Source: Onchocerca volvulus
Taxonomy: Eukaryota > Nematoda > Chromadorea > Rhabditida > Onchocercidae
Assembly: GCA_000499405.2 (NCBI GenBank)
Contig: HG738139.1
Coordinates: 814,564-878,563 of the forward strand
Length of the DNA: 64,000 nt
Direction: 5' to 3'
A model generated the notes under the pieces. The model ran no database searches. It was not told the DNA's origin and saw nothing but the letters and a program-made list of their open reading frames with translations. The number at the start of each line of letters is the position of its first letter. The first letter of the stretch is position 1. The position numbers and the translations under genes are program-made. Of this stretch, positions 12,586-24,114 are shown piece after piece.

Positions 12586-15500
12586 TCATGTACGCTGGGC
12601 ATATCCTTGTTCAACGATCATTTGACCGACATTATTACCATTCACAAAAATATTTACTGTAGCGAACGGTACCACAATACAACCTCGATCCCCAAACAGC
12701 TCCCAATCACTGATCGGTTCTACTTCTATATGTTTCGCGCTAGTTAATATATTATATACCGCTGCTTGACCTTCACGACTCCATACTTCATCACCATTTT
12801 TTGGCCTAATTCCTGCTATCTGAAAGGATTCGAAAATGAATGTTTATATTTTCTTTCCATACGAAAAAAACAGAACATATATATATTTTCCTAACTGCTA
12901 ATCATATAAATGAAAATATAAATGTTCGCCATGGCAAATGATAAATCTCCGGAATTTCTCCACTGACTGCTTTCAAAATTTGACATAACCTTGCATTCGA
13001 ATAAGCGCGTGTTTTTATATAGAGATAATTATTTTCTAACCTGTTACGCTCGTGACAGCTAAAAATAAGTGAGCGGACGGGATTTTCTAATCCGCCCTGC
13101 ATCACGTCTTCATGAGCGAACAGAATTTATTCACTCGGCCTATTTTCTGCATTGACCGCGATTTCAAGTTTCTCACCGAATGATTTGAAAATTTCATGCA
13201 ACGCCGCATTCAAATAGGTGCGTGTTTTTAAATAGATAAGGAACGTAATTTAAGCTTCTTCGTTTGTTTTTTACTTTGTGAGAAATGTCATTGCGTCGTA
13301 GAAATGCCGATGTCATGATAGTGTATAATGGAGAGTTTCGTCAAGCAATTTATGGATTATCTTCCTGACTTCCAATATTAAGCCATATCTTGGATTGCCT
13401 CTTTGGCGTAAATGTTTGTTGTTTATCACACAACGTTTTTAATCTGGCTTTGTGACAAAATCACTACAAACGAAATTAATAATGTAATATAAGCTAAAAT
13501 ACCCGAGCCGACATCAACAAGGATTTGCATGAAGTTGCGACGAAAAATATGTACGTTGACTTTGCAGTATAGACAGTCATATACAATCCGCTGACACTGT
13601 TGTGGTAGCAGATACAACGATTAATTATCCAACAGAATTCTTGAATTCACTCGCTTTTCCAGAGATGCTATCGCAAAAGCTGTAATTGGAAATCGCTGCC
13701 AATTATCATGTTGTGAAATATCAACCAACCAAAACTTTGCAAACGGCACACGCATTGCAGTGAAAAAATTTACAGAGCAATGTCGTAGAAGCAACAATCT
13801 TGGCCGGATTTTTCAAAGGCGATAACGTCATTATTCCTCAAATTGCTATGATTCTAACAGATATGCAATCTCAATTTTAAAGATAACAACCTTTAAAATG
13901 ATCCTATACACAGAGTTACTCTTATTTATAGAGAGAGAACAATGATAGAGTTTGATCTACCAGAAGGCGCCATTATTAGCACATGAGAGCGCGTCTTTAT
14001 TGGCGCCTGAACTAGATCACAATATTTGAATTACTAATTTCACATCATAACAACAATTCAAAACGACAAAAACAATTGATATTACGAAGTTTCTCGGGAT
14101 TTCCGACAAGAACTGTGCGGTCTAGATCCAGAGACGATTGCTTCTCACATGGACAATTATATGTTTCGTGTTCTAGAATCGGAAAATCAGACAATTTTTA
14201 TTTCTACACAAACAACGGAACAACAAAAAATATTGTATACCCATAAGCCTTGTGAAATTAATTTTCCCCAATATTAGAAACTTAAGTCAACAATAATTCA
14301 GGTTCAACAAACAGTTCAGTTCGGAGTTTCTATAACGACACAGCGACTGTTTTACAACGACACAAATTGAAGCAACAATAACAGCAAATCTGTCAAGGAA
14401 TTCTATTCTTCTCTATAAATGACAACGGGAAATCCAGGGAAATCCATCCATAAATGACCTAGCGATTAATTTTCTTGGATATTCTCAAATAGTTTCGAGG
14501 ACAATTCAGGTAAAATTGCTACGCTTTAGTTCAACCAAATAATGTCTGCAGAAGATCAAACTTAGACAATCGTGTTCGCAGAACCGAAGTTGTAATGCTT
14601 CCATGATAATATTAACCCATGCTAATATTTAGCATTTTCTCCCTTCGTGCTTTCTATTCTCATTAGTTCGTTTTACTTCGTAAGCCTATCGGGACACGAT
14701 AGCAAGCCAACATTGCAACGATTAATTGCAAATCAAACTGAGAAAGAATGATCATCAGCAAACAAACGAAGAAGAAAAAGAATGGCTCAAATGCGAAAGA
14801 CGTGCAGTCAAACTTGAGGATGCATAACAGCGAGCAAGTGGATCGTGTTCTGTAGCTTCAGATCTGCTTTGTTCTGAACAGAATGAACGCAATATGCTGA
14901 GAGTCGCTGAACGATGTCAACGAGAAACAGGAGATCAGCGTCAAACATGATTCCATTTTCAGCATTTACGCGATTACAGTCGTCTTGCATTCCGGTGGAA
15001 CCCAGCTAATGATTAAAGTTTGAGCCCAAATAATCTCATTGGCACTATGACTGAAGTGTGTTTTTATTGCAAGGTCCTGAAATTTAATGGAGAAACGGAA
15101 GGGATGTGTTGCGCCGTTGGAAAAATTAAATTCCCTCAACTTAGAGAACCGCCAGAGCCGTTAAAAATTTTGTTTACCGAATATACTGCCGATTCAAAAC
15201 ATTTCCTATCATCAGGAAATACAATTCTTGCTTCCAAATGACATCGTTTGGCGCAAAAATCATAACAACACAATTCATGCTAACTTTCAAAATGAAAGGA
15301 TAAATTTATCATAAAGCCGGCTCCCTGCTTCCGTAGCCAGAGGCCAACATAAATTCAACATTCGACAATTCAGTTGAGTAGTATTCCTTTCTAACAATGA
15401 CAAAGAAAAGAAAAACTCAGTGATCAGTATGCCTGGATATTCTCTGATAATTTGCTTGTTACGAAAAATCACTCATCATCAATCAATAAAACCTTTCTCA

Positions 15501-18500
15501 ACAGAATTCATCTCTGTCATAAAGACATAAAAAACCTCTTCACACTTAATGCTGATCTAACCTAATCACAATAGTAAGAATCAGGTCTCCAATCCAACCA
15601 AACTACAGATCAATTATAAACCATCAGTTTTTTTCCTCAACACTAGAAAATGCGCTTTCTCTTTTCTTTTTTTCTACTTAACCAAACTGAGCCACAGCAA
15701 CGCATGTATATAAAAACATGCGCATGTTCGAATACAATGTTGCGTCAAAATTTCAAAGCAATAATAAGGACTTTCCGATACCTAGGATTTTCAATAAATA
15801 TAGACAAGGCTCGGAGATTTAAAATTTTGAACAAACGAACACTGACATTTTTATTTATGTAGACTAGCTGGAGCGGACATGCAAGGGACATGCGAAGCTT
15901 GGCCGAGTCCAGCTAATACCTCAAGGAAACCAGATTTTTCTTGATTAATAGCAAAATCCTTTATTTCCTTGACAAAATATGATAATATATCAAGCAAGGT
16001 CAACAAGTAACACAACGTCAAACAATGCTGACACAACTATTACTCAACAGTAATACGAGGCCATCATCAACTGAAGAAATCATGCATTCATAAGACAAGA
16101 AATATTTCTTATAATAATCATTAAGGTAAATTATGCGAAATAGTTAAGAGTTGCTTGAATGTCTAAATTCAAAGTTCGATTACTCGAATAGAAAGTCAAA
16201 AAAGTCACTAACCTTACACTTCGCCATCAAAATTTTTCGTAATCCATTTGGGATTTTAAGATGACGTATATTTGATTTCCGGACAATACCGAATGAGCCA
16301 ATGTCAACAGCATAGACACGGAAACAATCAGCATCAATAGCACTTGGGCCAAGCAACTGTACACGATCCCAATTCGAGTCTGGGTGCAATTTTGCAGCAT
16401 AGAAACGACCTGGTATTAACTCGCTGAAGGGTGGTGGTGATGGTTGCGCCAGGGAATCTCGTTTTACTGCACTGGATATGTAGTCCGGAATTGGGTCCTG
16501 AAATAAAAAAAAAAAAAAAATAAATTCGAAACAGAGTCCCATGGTGAGATTACAGTTTAAAGCCGAAAAAGCTAACATACTATGAAGATAGTAATTAATT
16601 GCAATGTAATTAAAATACTATAGTGAAAAACGTACAAACGAGCACTGTCGTATGCTGATATTATAGGCATCGAATACCGCTAAAACATGAGCAGCAAAGC
16701 GTTTCTTCGGCATGTCACTTAACTCCATGGCAACTAATTCCACTCCTTCAGCAGATACTGGATATTGTGGTGGTATTAATTTTATCACGTTTCTGCAATT
16801 CTAACAATGAATTTCACATTAAAAAAGCCAGCGTATTCAATACAGATTATCTTATCTATCACCACAAATCTATTATTTCATCATAAATGGAATCTTTTCC
16901 CTTATTATTCAAATGAAATGTGCAGCATATATATTCCATTTTCTTAATGTGCAATTGCAAATAAATGAACTATTTGAATATTTACTTATTATGAGAAAAA
17001 TTTCCCACTTCAAAAATTTCTTAACAAATTTCCCACATAAAAACTTTGTCGCAATGTTCATATAATGAATATTATCATACTCTAACATGCACAAAAACTA
17101 AAACCTGAAAAATGTTGCTTACATATCCTTCAATCTCGCAATCTTTTTTTTTTTTTCTTTTTTTTTTTGGTTTTAGAAAGGTGAAAAATAATATGATTAC
17201 TTTTCTCCCGGAAAATTAAAAACTAATGACAATTTCTATAAAATAGGATGAAGACAAAATTAAGTGGCAATTTGTAAATTGCTTACTGCAATTCAAACAC
17301 TACAAAATTTACACTTAATCAGAGCGACCTTCGAAATTTTGATGAAATCATTAAGGAACTTACTGCTGGTGCTCCTTCCGGTCCTCAACCCACATAATCG
17401 AGCCTTGAACATTGTATTTTACTAAGCAATTTTCGGTATATGCAGATATGAATCGTAGCTAAAAAGCTGAACGCACGAGATTATAACATCAAATGTTGGC
17501 ATTTCATTTTCTTTTATATTACTTTTAGTTATTGATATCCCCTGGAAGCAGGAAGATAGTGAATTTTTAAGATGTTAATATCAAACTCATTTATCAACTT
17601 CATTATCTTAAAATGGGTTTTCAACTTTTAAAATTTCAAGAGATCAAAATTATGTGACAGGAAGAAAACGGAATTTTCGATAATTTAAAATAATAAAAGA
17701 ACAAGAAAATTTATTTTTTAATTGTTAGTTTGTAATAAACTATTTAATTCTTAACTTATTAATTATTTCCGAAAAATAAACTAATCTTTTCCAAATCAAA
17801 ATTAACAAATAAGATCTTCGATGAAATTATTAAACGAGTACTATTAATAAATACTATTAATAAACTGTATTTATTGGCCTTAGAAATGGTGCTAACTAAT
17901 AATTTCATTGAGCTTACTTTGAAATTTTTAGGATTTCAACTTAGTTTTCAAAAATCTTAAGAAAGCTATACCGGTAGTGGAAGTTGAGTATGGCAAGCAG
18001 TTCGTAAAATACACAGCGATGAAGCATTATCACATTTTTTGTCCAAAGTAACAATGAATGCATAAATGGGATATATTCTTGGAAGCGCATATTCCGCACG
18101 AAGACGTCGAACTATTGTACTGTTCAAGTGCACCGTCCGACCATTATCCAATAACGAGAAGTATTCTGGAACCTATCGAAAAAATCACCATTATGAAATA
18201 ACTATCCACATTTAATAAAAATGAAATTGATTTTTAGTATTAAAACTCTAGAGTATCAGATAAGGTACTGAAGCAAATTTTCCATCGTGAGTTTATTATT
18301 ACAATAATAACAAAAAACAATAAAGTTGCAAAAGATTTGCAATCAACAACTAACTGGTTTTAGTTTCAAGAGTTTAATTTTCTGATAGTAATAAACTTCG
18401 ATTGTAGCGAAGAGGCTAATTGCACCGATGAATGAACACTTCTCTAACTTTTACTCACTTTCAACAATGCTCGATACCAATGCCCATCTGATTCACGAAC

Positions 18501-21500
18501 TGCATAAATGCCATCAATTTCAGGTTCTGTGACTGGCTCACCGGAAGATTGCTCTTCATAATACGAATCCATTGCCGATCGTAGCATTTCGAAATTATTC
18601 TTTGTACTAGCCAACTGTACATAAATATCCGACGAATCGTCATCACATTTCATTACAATAACGTTTACTGTTGATGGACAAATAATCGGTTCAAATGACA
18701 ATATAGATTTCATCTGAAATTAATCAGTAAAAACTTCAAATTATATCTTCAAACCTTATCATTATTATCGCCAACAATCTACACGTTATCATTACTATTA
18801 TAATCATTAAGTAAATCTTCATTCATGCTGATGAAAAAACTCTTACTTCAAATTTGATGTTATCATATATTATTTAATTAATCAAGCCTTGCTCAGCAAA
18901 AATACAACTGTCAACATGCAATGAACAATTTTTTAGCTTGCTTGAAGTTTCAAGATAAATTCTTCCTATTTTTGATGTTGTCCAACTCCTCCTACTACTA
19001 CGATACATAAAGAAACACCGCATAAAAGTAGCTGAGACCTTGAACGGACTGATCAAATAATTTTTGAATTGATACAGAAGCAAAGATCAAGCTTTTCAAA
19101 AGAAAACATTAACGAAATTTTATTTAATAAAAGATATTACTTGTTGTGCCAATTCTCGATCAGTAAGCCTAATTCGAGCTGTTTCCTTTGATTTAGGCGA
19201 TGCAAGTCCTTTCGTTATGTCTTAAAAAAACAAACAAACATTACTTCAGCGAGAATTTTCTGCGTGATGAAATAATAGAAATTATGTTGAAAATATAAGA
19301 AATCAAATTTTATGTTATTAATACTCTACAGTGTTATCTTGGAAAAAAAAAAAAGAAAGAAAGAAAGATGCAACAGAAACAGTTCAAAAAAGCAAGAAAT
19401 TATATCATCTACAAAATTAAATCATTACGTATTATAGTCAGAATTAGGTCAAGTCATTCATCTTCTGATTATGAAGTATTTTGTATAAACTGACAATACC
19501 AATCATCAAACCTTTCTATTTATCCCTTCGATCATTGTTATTAAGAAGAAAATTATTGAATAAATATTTTAAATGAAAAGAAATTTGTATTTCCCCTTGC
19601 AGATAGCACTTCATCATGCAATAGCAAAGTATAACCAAGAGAATGATAACTGGTATACATTAATGGCGTAAGAAATGAATGAGAAAACTGAGCAGTACAA
19701 ACCGGAATTTAAAAGTGAAAAGAAAAAATAGAAAAAAAGAAAAACAATTCGAATCAAAAAGAAAATAAAAATATATGAATGTTTATTTTCTCTCACATTT
19801 CAATCAGCAAATAAGTAATTATGTATCACATAAACAAATGGGATTACAATTGCTTATGGATGCTGTTTGTTTGGAAAAGAATTAGACTTTTAAAAAATCC
19901 TTCTAGTTAATTCTATTCTTCTTTTTCTATAAGAAGAAATAGAAAACTGGAGAAATATGCCTTGTTAAATGCATGCTTCTTGTTAAATGGAATAACTGTA
20001 CGATTTCAAGCAAAAGTAAATAAAATTACTGCATATTACTATCATATCAAATGGCAAGCACCAATTATGGATTTATTTAATAGATTATAGTGGAAAAGGA
20101 ATTAAATCATTTCACTTTACCAAATTTACGGGACATTCCAAATGAAAAAAATCTCCAGAAAGTTTATTAATTAACCGCAATTTTAACAGAGATAATTCTA
20201 TTTCCTTATGATGTTTCTTTAGAGCTTTTTTTTTTTTTTTTTTTTGTTGTTGAAGTAATAGTAGAAATCAAGGTAGTACAACATGAAAGTTATATCACTT
20301 ATAAGTTTGAGATTTCTACAAGCGAGATAAGCAGTATGAAATGGAATTATTCTAAATTTAATTTAGTACAAATTCTTAACAAATAAATGAAAATCTGTTA
20401 ATGATAAACAAAAATTATAAACTTACTCAACGAATCACACGGTGGTTCAATAATAAGTGAAGTTGCATCACGTTGACGTGTATAAACCATTGTGATTGGA
20501 CCACGATTAACAACTTCAAATTCTTCCGCAACTCGTATATGATCAAGCCAATTATCCGGAAGCAATGGTCCTAAACCAGGCGTTTCATAGCTGCAAAAAT
20601 TTATAATATTAAAAGAAAATGATTCAGTTCTTAGACATAAAATAAACAACCAACATTCTTGATCTTAAAATATTGCTATTTAAGCTGAAAATTATTCTAA
20701 ATAAAATGTCATCATTGCACTGTTTCATTATCTTATTTTAAAAATAATTTTTCAGAAATTTCAATTATGAAAAGAGAATAATTTTCACAACAACTATCTA
20801 TTTCGACTGAATAAATTTGGTTACTGCTAATTATAGAAGCAAAAGATTAAAAATGAATCTCCAACAGAATTCCACAAGCTTAGGACTAGAAATAAAAAGC
20901 TAGAACAAGTTGAAGAAGAAACATAATTACTTCTCAGGTTTAACAAACGAGGACATGTTTATCGTCTTTAATAATTCAAAAAAAAAAAAAAAAGAAATCA
21001 GTTGAGAAAATGGAAAAAAGTTTGCCATATATTCTTCAAAATGAATAGAAAATTCAAATTCAACAACCTTTCTTTATATATTTTCGCTAAATGCTCAACC
21101 ATAACGCCCGATGAAAAATTTGTTTTGATTAATTCGTATAAGAGTTCGCGTACTTCTTCCATCTCATCGCTTATATCCAAATCTGTACTATCTGAAAATT
21201 TCAATATGAAAAAAAAAAAAAACCTAGTTTTTTCCTTATCAAAATTAATCATTGCGATCAATGTCGTGATCAATGAAAATGAATAACAACTTATTCAATG
21301 CAGATATAAAAATTAATGATATTAAAAAAACTACAATTTAATTTCTCGGATTAGATTCATACTTTATCGGGTCCAAACTCTGACTGGAAGTAAGGGAAAA
21401 TATTGTAATTAAAGTCGAAATCTTCCTCAAGACTGAAACCCCAAATATGATTAAAAAAATCTTGAGCAAGATAGAAAAGAATAATCTTGATAAGATGTAG

Positions 21501-22364
21501 TAATTTTTACGAAAACAAAGACTCTTCCATCAATAACAGATATTTTTCGTCACTTGAAGCAACAATAAATGCCTAACTGTCCTATGTACATTAATGAAAG
21601 AGGGTAAAATTAAGCTTGATTTGATTATGCTGAAAGCTGAAAACTAATGATTCTCTCGTCGATTCTTGAATTAATTATTCTTATTTTCGCTTTTCCTCCT
21701 TTTATACCAAATTTAATCTTTTTAACTTCAAAAAATAGCATTTGAATTCATAACTCTAACTAGTTTTTGAATTCATTCTAAAAAGATTCTAAAAAATTTA
21801 AAATGAAAAAAAAAAGACTAAACAATAAGAACTGCAAATGTAATGTATTTCCGAAAGAAAATGCCCTCATAAGAACTGCTAATCCCGTAGGGAATTTCCT
21901 TAAAAACTTTAGCATACTCTAAATCCGGCAAATAATTTGCTTCTATTTCTCTCAAAGAATCGATATGTACATTATAAAGAAACTATAACAATGTTTAGTT
22001 ACGGTTAAAATTTTCCAAATTTCATAACGAAAGCAAAAATTCGAATTTTGTTCTCAACTTTAAATCTTACACCTATCATATCTAGCTAGTTTCAAATGCA
22101 ACAGATTCATTGTCTAAGCAAATTTTTTCAATGTATAAAACAAGTAGAACCGAATCTTTTAAATCAAGTATTAAAAGCAATCAGAAAAAATTGCTCTATC
22201 GTTGGAAAATGAAATTAAAAAAAAAAAAGAAAAAGAAATTAAAAACTATCTTACAGAACCGTTAGAAGTTAACGGACTAAGCAAATTTTCTTTTTTATGG
22301 ACATGAACTGACCTTTGTCAAATATTGTTTGTGGCATATTGACGAATCTTCGTGATGTCGTCAT
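12586..22364 (-). CDS. LOTUS and Tudor domain protein (TDRD5/TDRD7/LOTR-1-like)
   Basis: Ten exons keep phase: 22364-22313, 21191-21068, 20590-20427, 19220-19141, 18713-18459, 18172-17972, 17458-17364, 16792-16636, 16497-16213, 12819-12586; 548 residues. Residues about 25-115 look like a LOTUS/OST-HTH domain (EVRELLYELIKTNF ... MVEHLAKIY ... WLDHIRVAEEFEV). Residues about 205-290 resemble a Tudor core (GIYAVRESDGHWYRALLK, YFSLLDNGRTVHL). A second extended Tudor-like segment fills about 395-540 (RFYAAKL, FRVYAVDIGSFG, ATVNIFVNGNNVG). Such proteins act in germ granules: LOTUS domains bind Vasa-type helicases and Tudor domains bind methylarginine peptides. The last intron is 3.4 kb and carries Helitron debris on the other strand. 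The Tudor assignment is fairly firm; LOTUS is inferred from pattern. EKL-1-type Tudor proteins are an alternative. Confidence 0.72.
12943..13022 (+). repeat. Helitron-associated dispersed repeat, copy A
   Basis: This is the first of five copies in the window of an approximately 80-bp repeat. The shared pattern is AAATCTCCG, then a CACTGACTGCTTT-like segment, AAAATTTGACA, a TTGCATTCGAATA block and GTGTTTTTATATA. It lies in the last intron of the LOTUS-Tudor gene, 5' of the Helitron helicase remnant. Confidence 0.75.
13160..13232 (+). repeat. Helitron-associated dispersed repeat, copy B
   Basis: This is a second copy in the same orientation about 140 bases downstream of copy A, sharing TTTGAAAATTT, GCATTCAAATA and GTGCGTGTTTTTA. 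The A-B pair mirrors the D-E pair near 55 kb. Confidence 0.7.
13310..14270 (+). mobile_element. Helitron remnant: C-terminal half of the Pif1-type helicase
   Basis: Conceptual translation in shifting frames gives fragments typical of the helicase end of Helitron RepHel proteins: NYPTEFLNSL (from about 13,624), VEATILAGFFKGDNVIIP (13,783-13,836), CFSHGQLYVSCSR (14,139-14,177, helicase motif VI) and GTTKNIVYP (14,217-14,243), followed by stops. At least three frame changes and several stops make it inactive. It lies inside the last intron of the LOTUS-Tudor gene, on the opposite strand. Helitrons move by rolling-circle replication. The identification rests on motif recall, not on a search. Confidence 0.82.
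13954..14018. repeat. Interrupted palindrome inside the Helitron remnant
   Basis: The 8-bp arms AGGCGCCA (13,965-13,972) and TGGCGCCT (14,001-14,008) are exact complements, and outside them GATCTA (13,954-13,959) pairs with TAGATC (14,013-14,018). The structure interrupts the helicase remnant between KGDNVIIP and CFSHGQLYV. It is GC-rich compared with its surroundings. Confidence 0.8.
14750..15345 (+). mobile_element. Helitron remnant: N-terminal Rep-proximal region
   Basis: The translation shows a charged ERRAVK/AERCQRETG stretch, then a zinc-finger-like segment with CFYCKVLKF and GMCCAVGKIKFP, REPPEPLKILF, and after a frameshift YNSCFQMTSFGA (15,220-15,255) and IYHKAGSLLP. This order is typical of the region in front of the Rep endonuclease of animal Helitrons. 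It is broken by stops and a frameshift near 15,210. It lies downstream of a helicase remnant in the same orientation, so the two pieces are in C-then-N order and cannot be one intact element. They are either two head-to-tail copies or one rearranged copy. Confidence 0.82.
15707..15820 (-). repeat. Helitron-associated dispersed repeat, copy C (inverted)
   Basis: Read on the minus strand it shows TTAAATCTCCGAG, TTTGAAATTTTGACGCAAC, ATTGTATTCGAA and GCATGTTTTTATATAC, matching copies A, B, D and E. It is the only copy in the opposite orientation. Confidence 0.72.
15865..15915. other. Palindromic arms with Helitron-like CTAR termini
   Basis: TAGCTGGA (15,865-15,872) and TCCAGCTA (15,908-15,915) are perfect inverted arms about 35 bases apart, around a GC-rich core with two GGACATGC-type repeats. 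Each outer edge reads CTAG or CTAA followed by T (bottom and top strand respectively), which fits the CTRR-then-T rule of Helitron 3' ends. No canonical short hairpin is obvious, so this is a candidate boundary only. Confidence 0.4.
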
Positions 22365-24114
22365 TCTTTCTCCTTGAAAATTTAAAAAAAACTTCAGGCT
22401 TCTGAAATCGCAATGAATTAAATTATTTATATAAATTCATCACTATGTAATAATATATAGCGCAATTTAGTAAGGATAAATAAAAGATATAATTTCGAAA
22501 GTTCTCTTGTTATTGCAATTAAATTTAAATTTAAAAATAAGTATAAATATAGAGGTATTGCTCCAATCGATTCAAAACGATACTTATATTAGAAAATGGA
22601 ACAATATAAATTGCATCCTCAAGAATTACATCTTCAGGAAATCCGCATCAAATTTTGTCGAATGATGAGCGGATCTAATAAGTTTTCCATTAATGCTCAA
22701 AATATCGAAATATTCCACATATTTACTACTAATAATAATCGATACTACTACTATAAATATTAGTATTAATAGCATCTACGTATGCTTCACGTGATCCCTG
22801 CGTGTATGTATACGTGTATCTATATGTTTGTATGCATTCAATAGAAAGAATGATACGTGCAGGTGGATACCATGAGATGTCTCGGTGGCTGTGTGGATAG
22901 GTTGGCAAGCAGGCGGATTAACTGCATAAACTTGGACAGACGTGAGATATATTTGAGACCAATTTTTTTGATTTCGAAGTGAATCAACGGAGAAAGACGT
23001 GAAAAGTAGGAGCGGAAGTAACAAATTAACGGATTAAAAAAGCAACAGTCATCGCATGGAGGAAGAAATACTGTTTCTTATCCATCAAACTAAAGTGATG
23101 GATAAGTTATCTTAGAAAGGTCTAGTGATTTAGCAACTATAAGGTGAAAGAAGAAATGCGGTCCGGACCGCGAGAACGTCCGTCTACCAAAATCATCATT
23201 TACAAACTCCTGGAGAAACTGTTATCGAGTGAAATCTCGACGCGACAGCCGTGAAATACCAGTTTGCAGATTGCAGAATGAATACGAAGAAAGCATGACT
23301 AAGACTATCAGTGATGGATCAATCATCCACGGTGATTAAGATTATCAGTGGTTAGTGAGTTAGCCATGTGTCAACGTTTTGCACGGTAGACAATGTCCTG
23401 AATGACAAGCAGGCTGATTCGAGACTCCGGAATTTCAACCTGTTTCTTTTTCATTTTTTTTAGTAGGATGGAGAGATTCGAAAAATAGAAAGATTGGAAC
23501 CTTTTTTTTAGTTATACATAGATTGAATTTTAATCAGAGCATTTCTGTAGAGTGAATGATTAGATTAGCTAGACTAAATGAAAGATATTCCTCTACATGA
23601 GTGGATTAGATTTCATTTTGAAAGAAAACGAAATATTGATTTGACCAATTAATGATCAAAAATCATTTCGGATTTGTTTCATTAACTATTCGAGGATTCC
23701 ATTGATCGTTACCCTTTCTCTTCCAGTCAAACTTGTGCCCTTTCATTTCTGTATTGATAGAAAGCGAAAAGAAAAAAAAAAAAACATGAAAAATAATAGG
23801 TAATTGGATATAGATGGTGATATTGCTTATGAAATATTCTTTTTTTTTTTTTTTTTTTTGTTTGTTTGATGCGATTTGATATTAACCAGTATTGCTTATA
23901 CCATTGAAATTATAAATTTGAAAAATTCAAATTCGAATTTATTTAGAATTAAAAAGTGTGATTTCAAGTGTGATTTCCTGATTAACTAATCCAAACAAAT
24001 GAAAAATAGTTTGGCATTAGAGACGGAAGTGTAAAAGCATTTTCAAAAGAATAAATAATTAGAAAAGTGTTTTTAGAATTGTGAATGAGGATCAGTCTGA
24101 AATGATTCGAAGAA
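22365..24114. other. Divergent intergenic region between LOTUS-Tudor gene and pelota
   Basis: Both genes are transcribed away from this 1.75-kb stretch, so it should hold both promoters. The part from about 22,780 to 23,420 is less AT-rich than its surroundings. I see no TATA box I would defend and no exon. Confidence 0.5.
23077..23106. repeat. 11-bp perfect inverted repeat
   Basis: CTTATCCATCA (23,077-23,087) and TGATGGATAAG (23,096-23,106) flank an 8-base spacer in the divergent promoter interval. Confidence 0.85.

Noticed and set aside
21350..21385. Possible micro-exon between exons 1 and 2 of the LOTUS-Tudor gene
   Set aside because: It has an acceptor- and donor-like context, but the required phase meets a stop codon, while exons 1 and 2 join correctly without it.
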